DNA of 64,000 bases from Collimonas humicola (GTDB taxonomy: Bacteria; Pseudomonadota; Gammaproteobacteria; Burkholderiales; Burkholderiaceae_D), in contig NZ_JAGQEE010000007.1 of the NCBI RefSeq assembly GCF_018304945.1, positions 186,001 to 250,000 on the forward strand, in the 5' to 3' direction. Under the pieces are notes generated by a model, which was not told where the DNA came from, made no database searches, and worked only from the letters and a program-made list of their open reading frames with translations. Both the position numbers and the translations under genes were made by a program. Position 1 is the stretch's first letter. Each line of letters opens with the position of its first letter. Below, piece after piece: positions 36,179 to 47,600 of this stretch.

Positions 36179-38041
36179 CTAGTAAGCGCTGGAAATCCGG
36201 TGCATCGCCACGAAGTGCCCCGGTCCGACCTGCTGCAGCGGCTCCACCAGCGGCAGGTCGCCGACATTGCGGATCGGGCTTGGAATTTCGCCCGCCAGCA
36301 CTTCGCGCTGGCGATGGCGCTGCTCGGGATCGGCCACCGGCACTGCCGCCATCAGCTTCCTGGTATACGGATGCTGTGGATTTTCAAAGATGGCGCGGCG
36401 CGGACCGATTTCGACGATCTGCCCCAGGTACATCACGGCGACGCGGTGGCTGATGCGCTCCACCACCGCCATGTCGTGCGAGATGAAGATGAAGGAAATG
36501 CCCAGCTCGCGCTGCAGGTCCAGCATCAGGTTGACGATCTGCGCCTGGATCGAGACATCCAGCGCTGATACCGACTCATCGGCGATCACGATTTTCGGAT
36601 TCAATGCCAGGGCGCGGGCGATGCAGATGCGCTGGCGCTGGCCGCCGGAGAATTCGTGGGGATAGCGTTGCGCATGTTCCGGCAGCAAGCCGACCCGTTC
36701 CAGCAACGCGGCGACTTTTTCCTGTGCGCCTTCGGCCATGCCGTGCACCAGCAAAGGTTCCATGATGGAGTAGCCGACCGTCAGGCGCGGATCGAGCGAG
36801 GCGAACGGGTCCTGGAAAATGAACTGGATTTCGCGCCGCAGCGAGCGCAGTTCGGAACGCGGCAGCGTGGCCAGGTCGCGCCCGCCGAACTCGACGCTGC
36901 CGCTGGTGATGTCGACCAGCCGCAACAGCGAACGGCCGGTGGTCGATTTGCCGCAGCCGGATTCGCCCACCAGCGCCAGCGTTTCGCCCGGATAAAGATC
37001 GAAACTGATTTGCTCGACCGCGTGCACGCGCTGCTTGACGCGGCTGAAGACGCCGCTCTTGACGTCGAAGCGGGTGGTCAGCTTGCGCACTTTCAGCAAG
37101 GGCTGCTGCTGCGGATCGGCGCCCGGAATGCTGCGGATGATTTTTGCCTCGGCTGCCATTTCCGGCGTGACGGCGGCGCCGGCGATGGCGATCCGCTCCG
37201 GCCGGTCGGTGCCGTGCATGGCGCCCAGCCGCGGCACCGCCGCCAGCAACGCCTGGGTATAAGGATGCTGTGGCGCTGCAAAGATGGCGTGCACATTGTT
37301 TTCTTCGACCTTCTCGCCGCGGCACATGACCACCACGCGGTCGGCGATTTCCGCCACCACGCCCATGTCATGCGTGATGAAGATCACCGCCATCTGCATT
37401 TCATCCTGCAATGTACGGATCAGTTGCAGGATCTGCGCCTGTATCGTCACGTCGAGTGCAGTGGTCGGTTCGTCGGCGATCAGCAGCGACGGTTTGCAGG
37501 ACAGCGCCATGGCGATCATCACACGCTGGCGCATGCCGCCGGACAGCTGGTGCGGATGACGGTCCAGCAACCGGCGCGCTTCCGGGATGCGGACGATTTC
37601 CAGCATGCGCAGGGCTTCGGCGCGGGCTTCCGCCATGCTCTTGCCTTGATGCAGGCGGATCGATTCGGCGATCTGTTCGCCCACGGTGAAGACGGGGTTG
37701 AGCGAGGTCATCGGCTCCTGGAAAATCATGGCGATTTCCGAACCGCGGATATGCCGCATGGTGCCCTGGCCGGCCGTGGCGAGATCGATGATGCTGCCGT
37801 CGCGCCGCTGGAAGTTCATGCTCGCACCGCTGATCCGGCCGCCGCCGTAGTCGATCAGGCGCATGATGGCCTGCGACGACACCGACTTGCCGGAGCCCGA
37901 TTCGCCAACGATGGCCAGGGTTTCTCCGGCATCGATATGGAAAGACAGGTTGCGCACCGCCTCCACCTTGCGTTCGGAGGTAGTGAAGCCGACGCTCATC
38001 TGCTCTACCGTCAGCACCCGGCGGCCTGTTTGCATGTTCAT
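36179..38041 (-). CDS. gsiA: Duplicated ABC ATPase of the glutathione/peptide importer GsiA-like
   Basis: 620 residues from ATG 38041, which has AGGAAG 7 nt upstream; an ATG at 38065 is in frame but lacks a site. Two complete ATPase halves: Walker A GESGSGKS, signature LSGGMRQR and Walker B LLIADEP in the first; [17 protein letters not shown] and IVIADES in the second. Both halves carry the oligopeptide-importer C-terminal extension ([26 protein letters not shown]). It powers GsiC/GsiD transport and lies 37 nt downstream of the isoaspartyl peptidase gene. Confidence 0.93.
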   Translation of the reverse strand: MNMQTGRRVLTVEQMSVGFTTSERKVEAVRNLSFHIDAGETLAIVGESGSGKSVSSQAIMRLIDYGGGRISGASMNFQRRDGSIIDLATAGQGTMRHIRGSEIAMIFQEPMTSLNPVFTVGEQIAESIRLHQGKSMAEARAEALRMLEIVRIPEARRLLDRHPHQLSGGMRQRVMIAMALSCKPSLLIADEPTTALDVTIQAQILQLIRTLQDEMQMAVIFITHDMGVVAEIADRVVVMCRGEKVEENNVHAIFAAPQHPYTQALLAAVPRLGAMHGTDRPERIAIAGAAVTPEMAAEAKIIRSIPGADPQQQPLLKVRKLTTRFDVKSGVFSRVKQRVHAVEQISFDLYPGETLALVGESGCGKSTTGRSLLRLVDITSGSVEFGGRDLATLPRSELRSLRREIQFIFQDPFASLDPRLTVGYSIMEPLLVHGMAEGAQEKVAALLERVGLLPEHAQRYPHEFSGGQRQRICIARALALNPKIVIADESVSALDVSIQAQIVNLMLDLQRELGISFIFISHDMAVVERISHRVAVMYLGQIVEIGPRRAIFENPQHPYTRKLMAAVPVADPEQRHRQREVLAGEIPSPIRNVGDLPLVEPLQQVGPGHFVAMHRISSAY

Positions 38042-38078
38042 ATGATCGCTTCCTGGGGTTGCCATGTTTCTTGAGTGA

Positions 38079-39056
38079 TTATTTGTAAATCGCCGTTACC
38101 GGGGCAGCGCCGACCTTGGCGTAGCCGCGGTACATGCCTTCCGTATTGAACGGCAGCGCCACATTGCCCTTGGCGTCGATGGCGATCAGGCCGCCGCGCC
38201 CCTGGTAGCGCGGCAGCAGCTCCATCACCACCTGCTGCGCCGCATCCTGCAGCGAGGCGCCGGCGTATTCCATTCTTGCCGAAATGTCGTAGGCCGCCAC
38301 CGTGCGCATGAACGCTTCGCCGGTGCCGGTCGCCGAAATCGCGGCGGTGCGGTTGTTGGCGTAGCAGCCGGCGCCGATCAGCGGAGAATCGCCGACGCGG
38401 CCGACGCGCTTGTTGGTGATGCCGCCGGTGGAGGTAGCCGCGGCCAGGTTGCCATGCAGGTCGAGGGCGACCGCGCCGACCGTGCCGAACTTGTCGTCCG
38501 GGTCGATCGGGGCGATCTCCGTTGCCGCCTGGCTGGCGGCGTCGTGGTCGAGCAGCAGCATGCCTTCCTGCTTGCGCGCGCGCAGCCATTGAGCGTGGCG
38601 CGCTTCGGTATGAAAGTATTCGGGCGCCACCAGCTCGGCGCCGTGCTGGGCGACAAACTCTTCGGCGCCGGCGCCGACCAGCAAGATGTGTTCGCTGTGT
38701 TCCATGACCGCGCGCGCGGCCAGTATCGGGTTGCGCACGCGGGCGACGTTGGCAATCGCGCCGGCGCCTAGCGTGGCGCCGTCCATGATCGCGGCGTCCA
38801 GCTCATGCGTGCCGGCATGGGTGTAGACCGCGCCCTTGCCGGCGTTGAACAGCGGGCAGTCTTCCAGCATGCTGACGGCCTTGGCGACCGCGTCCAGCGC
38901 GCTGCCGCCGGCCGCCAGGATGCTCTGGCCGGCGGTCAGGATTTCTGCCAGGGCGTCGTGATAAGCCTGCTCCTGCTCAGTGTTCATGGCGCTGCGCAAG
39001 ATGGTGCCGGCGCCGCCGTGGATGGCGATGGTGGCGATGTTGTTTGAGGTGGTCAC
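38079..39056 (-). CDS. iaaA: Isoaspartyl peptidase/L-asparaginase (Ntn hydrolase)
   Basis: 325 residues from a GTG start 1 nt from the stop of the regulator gene. AIHGGAG and [23 protein letters not shown] are the substrate-loop motifs. [11 protein letters not shown] contains the autocleavage Thr that becomes the nucleophile of the beta subunit. [22 protein letters not shown] and GTGEAFMR complete the T2 family signature. It hydrolyses isoaspartyl dipeptides, and the linkage to gsiABCD is the same as in enterobacteria. Confidence 0.94.
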   Translation of the reverse strand: MTTSNNIATIAIHGGAGTILRSAMNTEQEQAYHDALAEILTAGQSILAAGGSALDAVAKAVSMLEDCPLFNAGKGAVYTHAGTHELDAAIMDGATLGAGAIANVARVRNPILAARAVMEHSEHILLVGAGAEEFVAQHGAELVAPEYFHTEARHAQWLRARKQEGMLLLDHDAASQAATEIAPIDPDDKFGTVGAVALDLHGNLAAATSTGGITNKRVGRVGDSPLIGAGCYANNRTAAISATGTGEAFMRTVAAYDISARMEYAGASLQDAAQQVVMELLPRYQGRGGLIAIDAKGNVALPFNTEGMYRGYAKVGAAPVTAIYK

Positions 39057-39057
39057 G

Positions 39058-40029
39058 TTATTTTGCTTTCGCTGCTGATTTGATGGTTGCTGTGGTGGTC
39101 GCTGTTCTGCCGCTCTTGTTCTTCATCTTGGACGGGTTGACGCCATCCGCGTGATAGAGCCAGGGCAGCACCGCCTCGGTCATTTTGGACGCCGCATGCA
39201 CCGAGCGGTTGGCGCGATGCGCGACCGCGTCGCACACTGCCTGGATCAAGGACAAGGCAGCGGCGTCGGAGGTCGGCGACAACTGGCGTTCGGTTTGCGC
39301 GTACAGGGTGACGTCCGCCAGCGGCACCAGCGGCGAGGTCGGGTTGTCGGTAAATGCCAGCACTTGCGCGGCGCGCTCCTTGGCGCGCGTGGTCAGCGTC
39401 ACGGTATCGGTGACATAGCGCGGGAAAGCAAGTGCGATCACCAGGTCGCGCTGGTCCAGCTTGAAGAACTGGCGGCCGGCTTGCGAAGGACCGCCGGGGC
39501 CGGCTACCGACTGCACCGTGCGGCAATACGGTTCCAGCGCATGCGCCATGATGCCGGCCAGGAAAGCGCTGGCGCCGAAGCCCAGTATGAAAATCCGTTC
39601 GGCATTGAGGATCATGCTGACCGCCTGGTCGCACTGCTGAGGCGCGAGGGCGCGGCGGGTGGCTTCCAGGTTCTGCATGTCGGCGCCGAGGGCGGCGGCG
39701 ACGATTTCAGCGCTGCTGGCAGGGCGCTGCACCTGGTCGCGCAGTTTTTCCACCGGCGCCAGCGAAGATGCAAAGTCCAGCACCAGCGCGGCGCGGAATG
39801 CGGGATAGCCGTCGAACGAGAGCGCATGGGCGAAACGGTTGGCGGTCGCCAGCGAGATGCCGACCACGTCGGCCAGTTCGTCGATAGTCATGGTGGCGGC
39901 GCGAAACACGTTCGCAAGGACGTAGTCAGCCGCCTTGCGGTGCGCTTTCGAGAGCGCCGGATAGGCTTTGCCTATACGTGCGGCAACCGCGCTTTCGCGT
40001 TGCCATGCTGTGACTGCGGCGTGCTGCAT
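39058..40029 (-). CDS. MurR/RpiR-family transcriptional regulator
   Basis: 323 residues. An N-terminal HTH_6 domain (residues 20-95, with ADYVLANVFRAATMTIDELADVVGISLATANRFAHAL) is followed by a SIS domain (130-280) that binds phosphosugars. The C-terminal tail is short and basic (KMKNKSGRTATTTATIKS...). First gene of the minus-strand operon and therefore its probable regulator. MurR-type proteins often sense MurNAc-6-P or related sugars, which would tie this peptide operon to cell-wall turnover, but the ligand is unknown. Confidence 0.88.
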   Translation of the reverse strand: MQHAAVTAWQRESAVAARIGKAYPALSKAHRKAADYVLANVFRAATMTIDELADVVGISLATANRFAHALSFDGYPAFRAALVLDFASSLAPVEKLRDQVQRPASSAEIVAAALGADMQNLEATRRALAPQQCDQAVSMILNAERIFILGFGASAFLAGIMAHALEPYCRTVQSVAGPGGPSQAGRQFFKLDQRDLVIALAFPRYVTDTVTLTTRAKERAAQVLAFTDNPTSPLVPLADVTLYAQTERQLSPTSDAAALSLIQAVCDAVAHRANRSVHAASKMTEAVLPWLYHADGVNPSKMKNKSGRTATTTATIKSAAKAK

Positions 40030-40377
40030 TGACTATCCCCAGTGAATGATTTTTATATTTTGTGTAAATATATTTTCATTTTCTCTGCAAGTAAAGGAAA
40101 TTTATTTTCTTTTTTAAGATGTGTATTTTGTGGCATCGAATCTGCGCACATGTGGTGCAGAGACGGCTCGCGGGCGTTGCAGGAATGCGGCTTTGCACCA
40201 TTTTTGCATCGCACCTGTCTGCAATGGTGCGCCTTCAAGCAGCGGAAGAAAAGAGGCAATATTGACAGCTGACAGACCGTATGGCGATGACAGCGCAGAG
40301 ACAGCTGCTTGCGTGTATTCTTCTTGCCACGCGCCTCATAGGGCGCAGTAAGCGCACATACTATTTCGGAGAAGAGA
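40030..40377. other. Divergent promoter region, AT-rich
   Basis: Between the RpiR operon and the cupin gene. The first 90 bp are strongly AT-rich and probably contain the operon promoter; the remainder is GC-rich with no convincing frame. I could not fix promoter boxes or an operator. Confidence 0.45.
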
Positions 40378-40881
40378 ATGAGTGAAAACGTAGAGGGCTT
40401 GCGTCAGCGCCTGATCCGCAACTTCAATACCGTCCCCACCGCGCACGACGTGCGCGAGCCTTTATACGATTCGCTCTGCGCGCGCCTGGCGACCGGCACG
40501 GCGGCGCAGAAGCTGGGCGCCAGCATAGATACGGTCGCCCCCGGAAAAATCTCCTGCCCGTATCACTTCCATTACGCGCAAGAGGAAATGTTCATCATCC
40601 TTGAGGGCAGCGGTTCGCTCAGGGTCGCGGGAGAAATGCTGGCGCTGGTCAGCGGCGACATCGTCTTCATTCCGCCCGGCCCGGAGTATCCGCACCAGAT
40701 AGTGAATACCTCTGACCAGCCTCTGAAGTATCTCTCGGTGAGCACCAGGGAGCAGCCCGAGGTATGCGAATACCCCGATTCCGGCAAGTTCCTGGCGACC
40801 GCGTCCGCCGGCGGCGAACGGGTCTTCGATGTGATCCAGCGCGCTGAAAACGACCTGGACTATTGGGATGGCGAGCCTTGA
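40378..40881 (+). CDS. Cupin-domain protein
   Basis: 167 residues with GGAGAAGAG before the ATG. The cupin core has motif one CPYHFHYAQEEMFIILEGSG (His, His, Glu metal ligands) and motif two GDIVFIPPGPEYPHQIVN (second-motif His). The fold may be a metal-binding sugar or amino-acid sensor or a small isomerase; nothing narrows it down. It is transcribed divergently from the RpiR operon. Confidence 0.82.
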   Translation: MSENVEGLRQRLIRNFNTVPTAHDVREPLYDSLCARLATGTAAQKLGASIDTVAPGKISCPYHFHYAQEEMFIILEGSGSLRVAGEMLALVSGDIVFIPPGPEYPHQIVNTSDQPLKYLSVSTREQPEVCEYPDSGKFLATASAGGERVFDVIQRAENDLDYWDGEP

Positions 40882-40899
40882 AAAATAAGGCTGGATGGA

Positions 40900-42177
40900 T
40901 CAGGCAGCCGCGTTGCTGTTCTGGTCCAGGCCGACATCGCTGTTGGCCGCATTGTAGATTTCCAGGTCCAGCAAGCCTTCTTCCTTGGCCACCAGCACCG
41001 GCACCAGCATCTGCCCGGTGACGTTGGTCATGGTGCGCATCATGTCGAGGATGCGGTCGATTGCCACCAGGTAGCCGATCCCTTCCAGCGGCAGGCCGGC
41101 CGAACTCAGCACCAGGGTCACCATCACGATCGCCGTGCCGGGCACGCCGGCGGTGCCGAAGGAGCCGAGCACGGACGCCAGCATGATGATGAAATACTGC
41201 GACATGTCGAGGTGCAGGCCGAAGTACTGGGCCACGAAAATCGAAGCGATCGCCGGATAGATGGCGCCGCAGCCGTCCATCTTGATGCTGGCCCCGAGCG
41301 GCACCGCGAACGCCGCATATTCCTGCTTGACGCCGAGGTTATGCACCACGCTGCGCAAGGCGATCGGCATGGAAGCAAAGCTGGAGGAGCTGGTGAACGC
41401 CACTTGCATGGCCGGGAAAGCGCCGCGGAAAAAGCGGACCGGATTCAGGCGATGGGTCAGCAGCAGGCCGCCGTACACCACCACGATATGCAGCGCGCAA
41501 GCCAGGTACAGGGTGAAGACGAAATTCCCCAGCGGCAGCAGGCGTTCGAAGCCGTAGGAACCGACCAGCGCGGCGATCAGGCCGAAGGTGCCGAGCGGCG
41601 TCATTTCCAGCACGAAGCGGGTGATCTGGATCATGGCGCTGCTGGCTTCGCCCATCAATTCGCGCACTTGCTTGACCTTGTCGCCCAGCTTGACCAGCGC
41701 CATGCCCAATAGCGCGGCAAAGAAGATCACCTGCAGGATCTTGCCTTCGGACAGCGCCTTGAACGGATTCGACGGCACCACGTCCAGCAGCACCTGGATC
41801 GGCGTCGGCACTTCGCGCACCGTGTAATCGGCAGCGATAGCCAGCTGGCCAAGGTTCTGGCCGGGATTGGTAAAGCTGGCGACCGCCAGGCCGACGCCGA
41901 CCGCCAGCACGGCGGTGACGGCAAACCAGAGGAAGGTCTTGCCGCCCAGCGCCGCCACGCTCTTCATGCCATGCAGGCTGGAGATGCTGTTGGTCACAGC
42001 AAAGAACACCAGCGGCACGGCGATCATCTTGATCAGCGTGACGTACAGCTTGCCGAGCGGGCCGAACCAGGTTTCGGCCGGCGCCCCTACCAGCCAGCCG
42101 GCCAGCGCGCCAAGCACGAAGCCGCCCAGCACGCGCTGCCAAAAGGGAATGCGGAACCAGAGAGAAAAAATATTCAT
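40900..42177 (-). CDS. Dicarboxylate/amino acid:cation symporter (DAACS family)
   Basis: 425 residues from ATG 42177 (MNIFSLWFRIPFWQRVL); the longer frame lacks a start signal. Eight-helix GltP/DctA fold with the serine-rich reentrant loop AFTSSSSFASMPIAL, MDGCGAIYP and the NMTG-like region where RTMTNVTGQ supports cation binding. It imports glutamate/aspartate or C4-dicarboxylates with protons or sodium. Convergent with the cupin gene. Confidence 0.92.
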   Translation of the reverse strand: MNIFSLWFRIPFWQRVLGGFVLGALAGWLVGAPAETWFGPLGKLYVTLIKMIAVPLVFFAVTNSISSLHGMKSVAALGGKTFLWFAVTAVLAVGVGLAVASFTNPGQNLGQLAIAADYTVREVPTPIQVLLDVVPSNPFKALSEGKILQVIFFAALLGMALVKLGDKVKQVRELMGEASSAMIQITRFVLEMTPLGTFGLIAALVGSYGFERLLPLGNFVFTLYLACALHIVVVYGGLLLTHRLNPVRFFRGAFPAMQVAFTSSSSFASMPIALRSVVHNLGVKQEYAAFAVPLGASIKMDGCGAIYPAIASIFVAQYFGLHLDMSQYFIIMLASVLGSFGTAGVPGTAIVMVTLVLSSAGLPLEGIGYLVAIDRILDMMRTMTNVTGQMLVPVLVAKEEGLLDLEIYNAANSDVGLDQNSNAAA

Positions 42178-42255
42178 AGAGTAATCGAGAGATAAGGAGC
42201 GTCTTGCTGCAACGCGAATGGCGAGAGTATGGCAGGCCTGCGGCAGGCGCGTAAA

Positions 42256-42301
42256 CCAAGCAAGCCCGCCGGGCAAGCCCGGAGTATCCGGGCTTGCTTG
42301 G
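42256..42301. repeat. Long GC-rich hairpin upstream of the symporter gene
   Basis: CCAAGCAAGCCCG (42256-42268) pairs with CGGGCTTGCTTGG (42289-42301). An inner alternative pairs CAAGCCCGG with CCGGGCTTG around AGTAT, so two folds compete. It lies upstream of the symporter start on the minus strand and might be a 5' leader structure or a dispersed repeat. Confidence 0.6.
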
Positions 42302-42379
42302 GCCGCGTCCAATATTTTTTTGCACTATCTATATGCCTGATTGTTCTATTGATAACTGCCTTGTCGATGAACAATCTCG

Positions 42380-42472
42380 TCATCCGAAGCACACGGCATA
42401 TGCCGCCAGCCCGTGTTGGTATATCAGATCGCAGCAATACTGCTGAGGCTGGCCGGTGCGCAGCAGGTTGAA
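42380..42472 (-). pseudogene. Decayed 3' fragment of a BNR-repeat gene
   Basis: 70 bp (42403-42472) match 53184-53253 at 62 of 70 positions, in the same orientation. On the minus strand it reads LRTG-PQQ-C-DLIY-HGLA and then, after loss of about 38 codons in frame, AYAVCFG and a stop, which is exactly how the intact gene at 53053-54141 ends. Upstream of 42472 the frame is lost. This is a paralogous gene remnant flanking the secretion island. Confidence 0.8.
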
Positions 42473-42728
42473 TCGCCGTGGCGTCGACGGCGTTGTCGGG
42501 CAACACCGCTGCCACGCGACGGCGGCAATGCATCAGTATCGATTCCTGCCGGATTTTTTCGATGGCAGCGGTTGCACCGCCTGCAGCACCTATGCCGTGG
42601 GCAGAAAATGCGACGCTAAATGGCAACAACATCGATAAAGATGGCCAGTCCCGAAGCATTTCAGATTTATCCCATATCTCCTTGGCTTGCTTGTTTATAA
42701 AATTTTCATTTTGTAATTCGAGCAACCC

Positions 42729-44540
42729 ATGAGGGCAAATACCCCAGATCAAAACCTGTCCGGCGTCATAAAGGGAATGGGAGCGGCACTGCTGCTTGCT
42801 GCGACTATTCAGGAGGCGTACGCACAGGCTGGGCCTGTGCCGGGCGATGAAGCATGGCGCCTCCCCCGCTCCGCGGAAGTGATTCAAACTCCCGCAAGTG
42901 AAGAGCAGCGCCGCCGCAGCCAGGCGGAAGCGCAAGAGCGCCAGCGGCAGCAGCAGGCGCCGAATGTGAATCTGCAAGGCGCAGTCCCGGCAGAAGCCGC
43001 GGACACGCTGACGCTGCCGGCCGAATCTCCCTGCTTCACGATCCAGCAATTCGTTCTCGACGTACCTGGCCAGTTGCCGCCGGAAATCCGGCTGGCCGGC
43101 GCCAGCGATCTGCCGCACGCTCCCTTCCGATTTGCTCAGGACTATCTGCATAGCTATGCGGGGGCCTGCATCGGCAAGGAGGGCCTGAATCTGATCGTCA
43201 AGCGGCTGACTCAGCAGATCCTCGGCAAAGGCTACAGCACCACGCGCGTGGGCATTCCCGAACAGGACCTGGCCAGCGGTACGTTGAAACTGGCGTTGGT
43301 GCCAGGTGTGATCCGGGCGATCCGCTTTGCCGATCCCAGCCTCTACGGCAGCTGGCGCAACGCATTCCCGACAAGTGCCGGCGCGCTACTCAACCTGCGC
43401 GACCTGGAACAGGGGCTGGAGCAGATGAAGCGCGTACCCAGTCAAGACGTCGACATGCAAATCGTACCCGGTGAAGTTCCGGGGGAGAGCGACGTGGTGA
43501 TCGACGCTGAACGCAGCACGCCGTGGAAGCTGACCGGCACGCTCGACGACAGCGGCGCCAAGGGTACCGGCAAGCTGCAAGCCGGCCTCAATCTGGCCAT
43601 CGACAATCCGCTCGGCTTGTCCGACATGTTCAACATTGGCATGAGTAGCGATGCCGACCGCAAGGCCGATCAGCGCGGCACCAGCGGCAACAATGTCTAT
43701 TACGCGATCCCGGCCGGCTACTGGAATTATTCGATATCCGGAAGCACCTACGATTATCACCAGAAAATCGCCGGCAGCAACGAAGATTTCGTCTCCAGCG
43801 GCAAGTCGCGCAATCTGGAATTCAAGGTTGCGCAATTATTCCAGCGCGATCAAGTACAAAAGAACAGCTGGCAATTCAAGATCGGCAAGCGCTGGAGCCA
43901 TGCCTATATTGACGATACGGAAATCGCCGTCCAGCAGCGCAACACCACCGTCGCTGAACTGGGCTGGGTGCATAAGCATTATTTCGGCGATGCCCAGCTT
44001 GATCTGACCTTGGCCAACCGCTGGGGCGTCTCCTGGTTCAACGGCCAAGCGGATCCAGACAATCGCGAACCCGGTTCGCCCACCTTTCGCTACACCCTGC
44101 AAACCATCGATGCCGCCTTGAGCCTGCCATTCAGGGTCGCGGGCCAGCCGTTGACTTACATCGGCACCCTGCGCGGCCAGAATACCCGTTCGCCGTTGTA
44201 CCTGACCGATCAATTGAGCATCGGCAATCGCTACACGGTGCGCGGTTTCGACGGCGAACTGACGCTGGCCGCAGAACGCGGGTTCTTTGTGCGCAATGAA
44301 CTCGACATCCCGCTGGCTCAAAGCGGCCAATCGGCTTATGTCGGCATCGATTACGGCCAAGTGTATGGCCCGAGCGTGCAATACCTGATCGGCAACAAGC
44401 TGGCCGGCGCCGCAGTTGGCGTGCGCGGCGGCCTGCCCGGCTTAACTTACGACATCTTTTCCAGCTGGTCGCTGTACAAACCCGCGGAATTTAAAACGGC
44501 GGCGCCCGCGATCGGCTTCAGCCTGACCTTTCAATACTGA
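42729..44540 (+). CDS. Two-partner secretion outer-membrane transporter (TpsB/CdiB-like)
   Basis: 603 residues with signal peptide ending AYA-QAG. A Gln/Arg-rich helix (EEQRRRSQAEAQERQRQQQ, about 60-75) is the plug-helix linker of ShlB/FhaC proteins. POTRA domains cover about 95-240, and the C-terminal beta-barrel contains NRYTVRGFDGE, the VRGY-type lid motif. It exports the large exoprotein encoded 61 nt downstream across the outer membrane. Confidence 0.92.
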   Translation: MRANTPDQNLSGVIKGMGAALLLAATIQEAYAQAGPVPGDEAWRLPRSAEVIQTPASEEQRRRSQAEAQERQRQQQAPNVNLQGAVPAEAADTLTLPAESPCFTIQQFVLDVPGQLPPEIRLAGASDLPHAPFRFAQDYLHSYAGACIGKEGLNLIVKRLTQQILGKGYSTTRVGIPEQDLASGTLKLALVPGVIRAIRFADPSLYGSWRNAFPTSAGALLNLRDLEQGLEQMKRVPSQDVDMQIVPGEVPGESDVVIDAERSTPWKLTGTLDDSGAKGTGKLQAGLNLAIDNPLGLSDMFNIGMSSDADRKADQRGTSGNNVYYAIPAGYWNYSISGSTYDYHQKIAGSNEDFVSSGKSRNLEFKVAQLFQRDQVQKNSWQFKIGKRWSHAYIDDTEIAVQQRNTTVAELGWVHKHYFGDAQLDLTLANRWGVSWFNGQADPDNREPGSPTFRYTLQTIDAALSLPFRVAGQPLTYIGTLRGQNTRSPLYLTDQLSIGNRYTVRGFDGELTLAAERGFFVRNELDIPLAQSGQSAYVGIDYGQVYGPSVQYLIGNKLAGAAVGVRGGLPGLTYDIFSSWSLYKPAEFKTAAPAIGFSLTFQY

Positions 44541-44601
44541 CGGCGAGACCTGACCGTCCGCCATTTAACCGCCGATTCACCGTATCCGATTTGGAGTAAG
44601 C

Positions 44602-47600
44602 ATGAACAAGCAAGCCTACCGTGTCATTTTCAATAGAGCCCGCGGGATGTTGATGGTCGTTGCAGAAAATGCGTCGCGGCAGGGCAAAGGCGCAGCAGGC
44701 GATAGCGATGCGCGTATCAGCGCGTTGCCGCTGATGCGTTTTGCACCACTAGGCTTGATGGTGGCGGCGTTGTTCGGCCACGTCACGGTAGTGCAGGCGC
44801 AAATGGTGGCCTACAAGAATGGCGGTCCGCGCCCCACCATCGATCAGAGCGCCAATGGCCGTCCGCTGGTGCAGATTGTCACGCCCAATGCGGCAGGCGT
44901 GAGCCACAATCGCTACGATCAGTACAACGTTGACAGCAACGGCGTGATTCTCAACAACACCCGCACCGCCACGCAGACCCAGCTGGGCGGCTATATCGAC
45001 GGCAATCCGAATCTGGCGGGCGGCAGCGCCAGAATCGTCCTCAATGAAGTCATGGGCAGCGGCCGCAGCCAATTGAACGGCTACACAGAAGTGGCCGGAC
45101 AGCGCGCCGAGGTGATCATCGCCAATCCGAACGGCATCACCTGCTCCGGCTGCGGCTTCATCAATACCAGCCGTGGCGTACTGACTACCGGTACGCCGGT
45201 GTTTGGCGGCGATGGCAGCCTGGGCGCCTTGCGCGTCACGCGCGGCGATATTCAAATCAACGGCATGAACGCCGGTAATACGGACCAGACCGACCTGATC
45301 GCCCGCAGCGTCCAGGTCAACGGCCAGCTGTGGGCCAATAGCCTCCATGTTGTCACTGGCGCGAATCAAGTCAACTACGGCGATCTGGGCGTGCAAGTGA
45401 TCCAGGGTGAAGGCGTTGTGCCGTCGGTCGGTATCGATGTGGCGGCGTTGGGCGGCATGTATGCCGGCAAGATCATGCTCAAGGGAACCGAGCAAGGCGT
45501 CGGCGTGGTCAGCGCCGGCAATATCGCTGCATCCGCAGGCGACGTGACCATCGACAGCGCCGGTCTGGTGAAACTCAGCGGCGCCACCAATGCCAGCGGC
45601 AACATCGTGTTGCGCAGCGATGCCGATGTCAGCAATGACGGCACCTTGTACGCTAGGCAGGCGATCCATATCGGGAATGCCGGACAAATGCGCAACAGCG
45701 GCACCATCGCCGCCGGAGCGGATGTCAACCTGCGTGCCGGCAGTATCGATTCGAGCGGAACGCTTGGGGCCGGGATCGATGCCAACGGGCTGGCCAGCCA
45801 GCCCGGCAGTCTCGCCCTGGTCGCCGACGGCGCGGTTGCCGCTGTGGGACAGAACACTGCAACCGGTCACATCGGCATCCAGGGCGCCAGTCTCAATCTG
45901 GCGGGAGCGCGCACCACTGCCGGCGGCAATGTCGACCTGACAGCCACGGCCGGGGATATCGATCATGCCGGCGCCAGCCTGCTTGCCGGCGACGGCAGCA
46001 ATGTCAGCGCCGCTGGCGCGCTTAATAACAGGCAAGGCGAGATCAATGCCAATCAGCTGAACATCCATGCCGCCAATCTGGACAACCGGCAGGGCCGGCT
46101 GATCCAGACCGGCGCGGCTGGCGGCAGCGTTGACGTTGCCGACACGCTCGACAATCGCAACGGCGGCATGTTGCAGACCAACGGCGACGATCTGACCCTG
46201 ACACCGCAAACACTGCTCAACGACAGCGGGACCATTGCCCATGCCGGCAAGGGTATGCTGACCATCGGTAGCGGCGCCATCGGCAGCCTCTCCAACCAGG
46301 GCGGCAGCATTGGCGGCAACGGTCAACTGAAGGTGGCGATGGCCGCCGTCAACAACCAGTCAGGCAAGCTATTCGCAGCGCGGCAGGCAGAGATTCGGAG
46401 CGGCAACCTCAATAACAGCGGCGGCTATGTTGGCGCCGCCAGCTTGCATCTGGCGAGCGCCACGATCAATAACCAGGGCGGTACGGTCGAGAGCAGCGCC
46501 GGTGACCTCACAGTGAGCGGAACTGACTTAGTCAACGATGGCGGCACCTTGCAAAGCCTGGGCGGCAACCTCGCGCTCGACAACAACGGCAACCTGAGCA
46601 ACCGCAGCGGCGGCTTCATCGGCAGCAGCGCGGCACTCACCTTGCGCGCCGGCAGTATCGATAATGCCGGCGGCGCGATCTACGGCGCTGGAGGCGTCAG
46701 CCTGGCCAGCGCCGGCGAATTCAACAATGACGGCGGCGCCATCCAAAGCGATGCCGATGCCAGCCTCCAGGCCGGCGGCGCCCTCAGCAACCAGGGCGGC
46801 CGCATCGAAACCAACGGCAGCACGGCATCCCTGTCGCTCGCGGCAGGCACGCTCGACAATAGCGCCGGGCGCATCGCCAACGCCGGTACCGGGACGACGT
46901 CGATGCGCAGCGCACATATCAGCAACGCCGGCGGCGTCCTCGGCGGCAACGGCGACGTCACGCTCACGGCCAACGCTTTGGACAACAGCCGGCAAGGCCA
47001 GGTCATTGCAAGCGGCAACCTTGCCCTCCATATCAGCAATATGCTCAACAACAGTGCCGGCAAGTTGTACGCCGGCCGGTCGCTGGCGTTCGATCAAGCC
47101 GGCGCCGTCATCGACAACAGCAACGGCAGCATCAGCGCGGACGGCAATATCGTTCTGCACAGCGCCAGTCTCGACAACAGCAGCGGCAGCATCGTGACCG
47201 GCAGCGGCAATATCGATCTGCAGCAAAGCGGCGTGATCGCCAACCACGCCGGCCAGATCGCTGCCGCTACGGACCTGGATCTTGCCGCCGGCACCCTCAC
47301 CGGCGATGGCACGGTGATAGCAGGGCACGACGCCGAACTCAGCCTGCAAGGCGACTACATCCATAGCGCTGCCAATCGCATCACGGCCAACCGCAACCTG
47401 CAACTGAACGCCACCGGCGCATTGACCAACAACGGCACCTTGCAAGCCGCGGATGGCCTCACGCTCACCGCAGGCAACATCATCAACGCCCAAAGTGCGC
47501 TCATCAACAGCGGCGCCACCGTCTTGCTGGCGCAGCAGAATCTGCTGAACCAGGGCCGCATCTATGGCGATGGCATCGCCCTGTCGGCAGCGACGCTGAC

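Larger units (their letters stand above)
42178..42728. other. Intergenic region at the left edge of the secretion island
   Basis: Contains a long hairpin at 42256-42301 and a decayed BNR-gene fragment at 42380-42472. GC drops near 42660-42725, where the promoter of the following transporter gene is expected. No intact gene. Confidence 0.6.

Noticed and set aside
40121-40351. 76-codon plus-strand frame before the cupin gene
   Set aside because: No ribosome site and no recognisable pattern; likely promoter/leader DNA.
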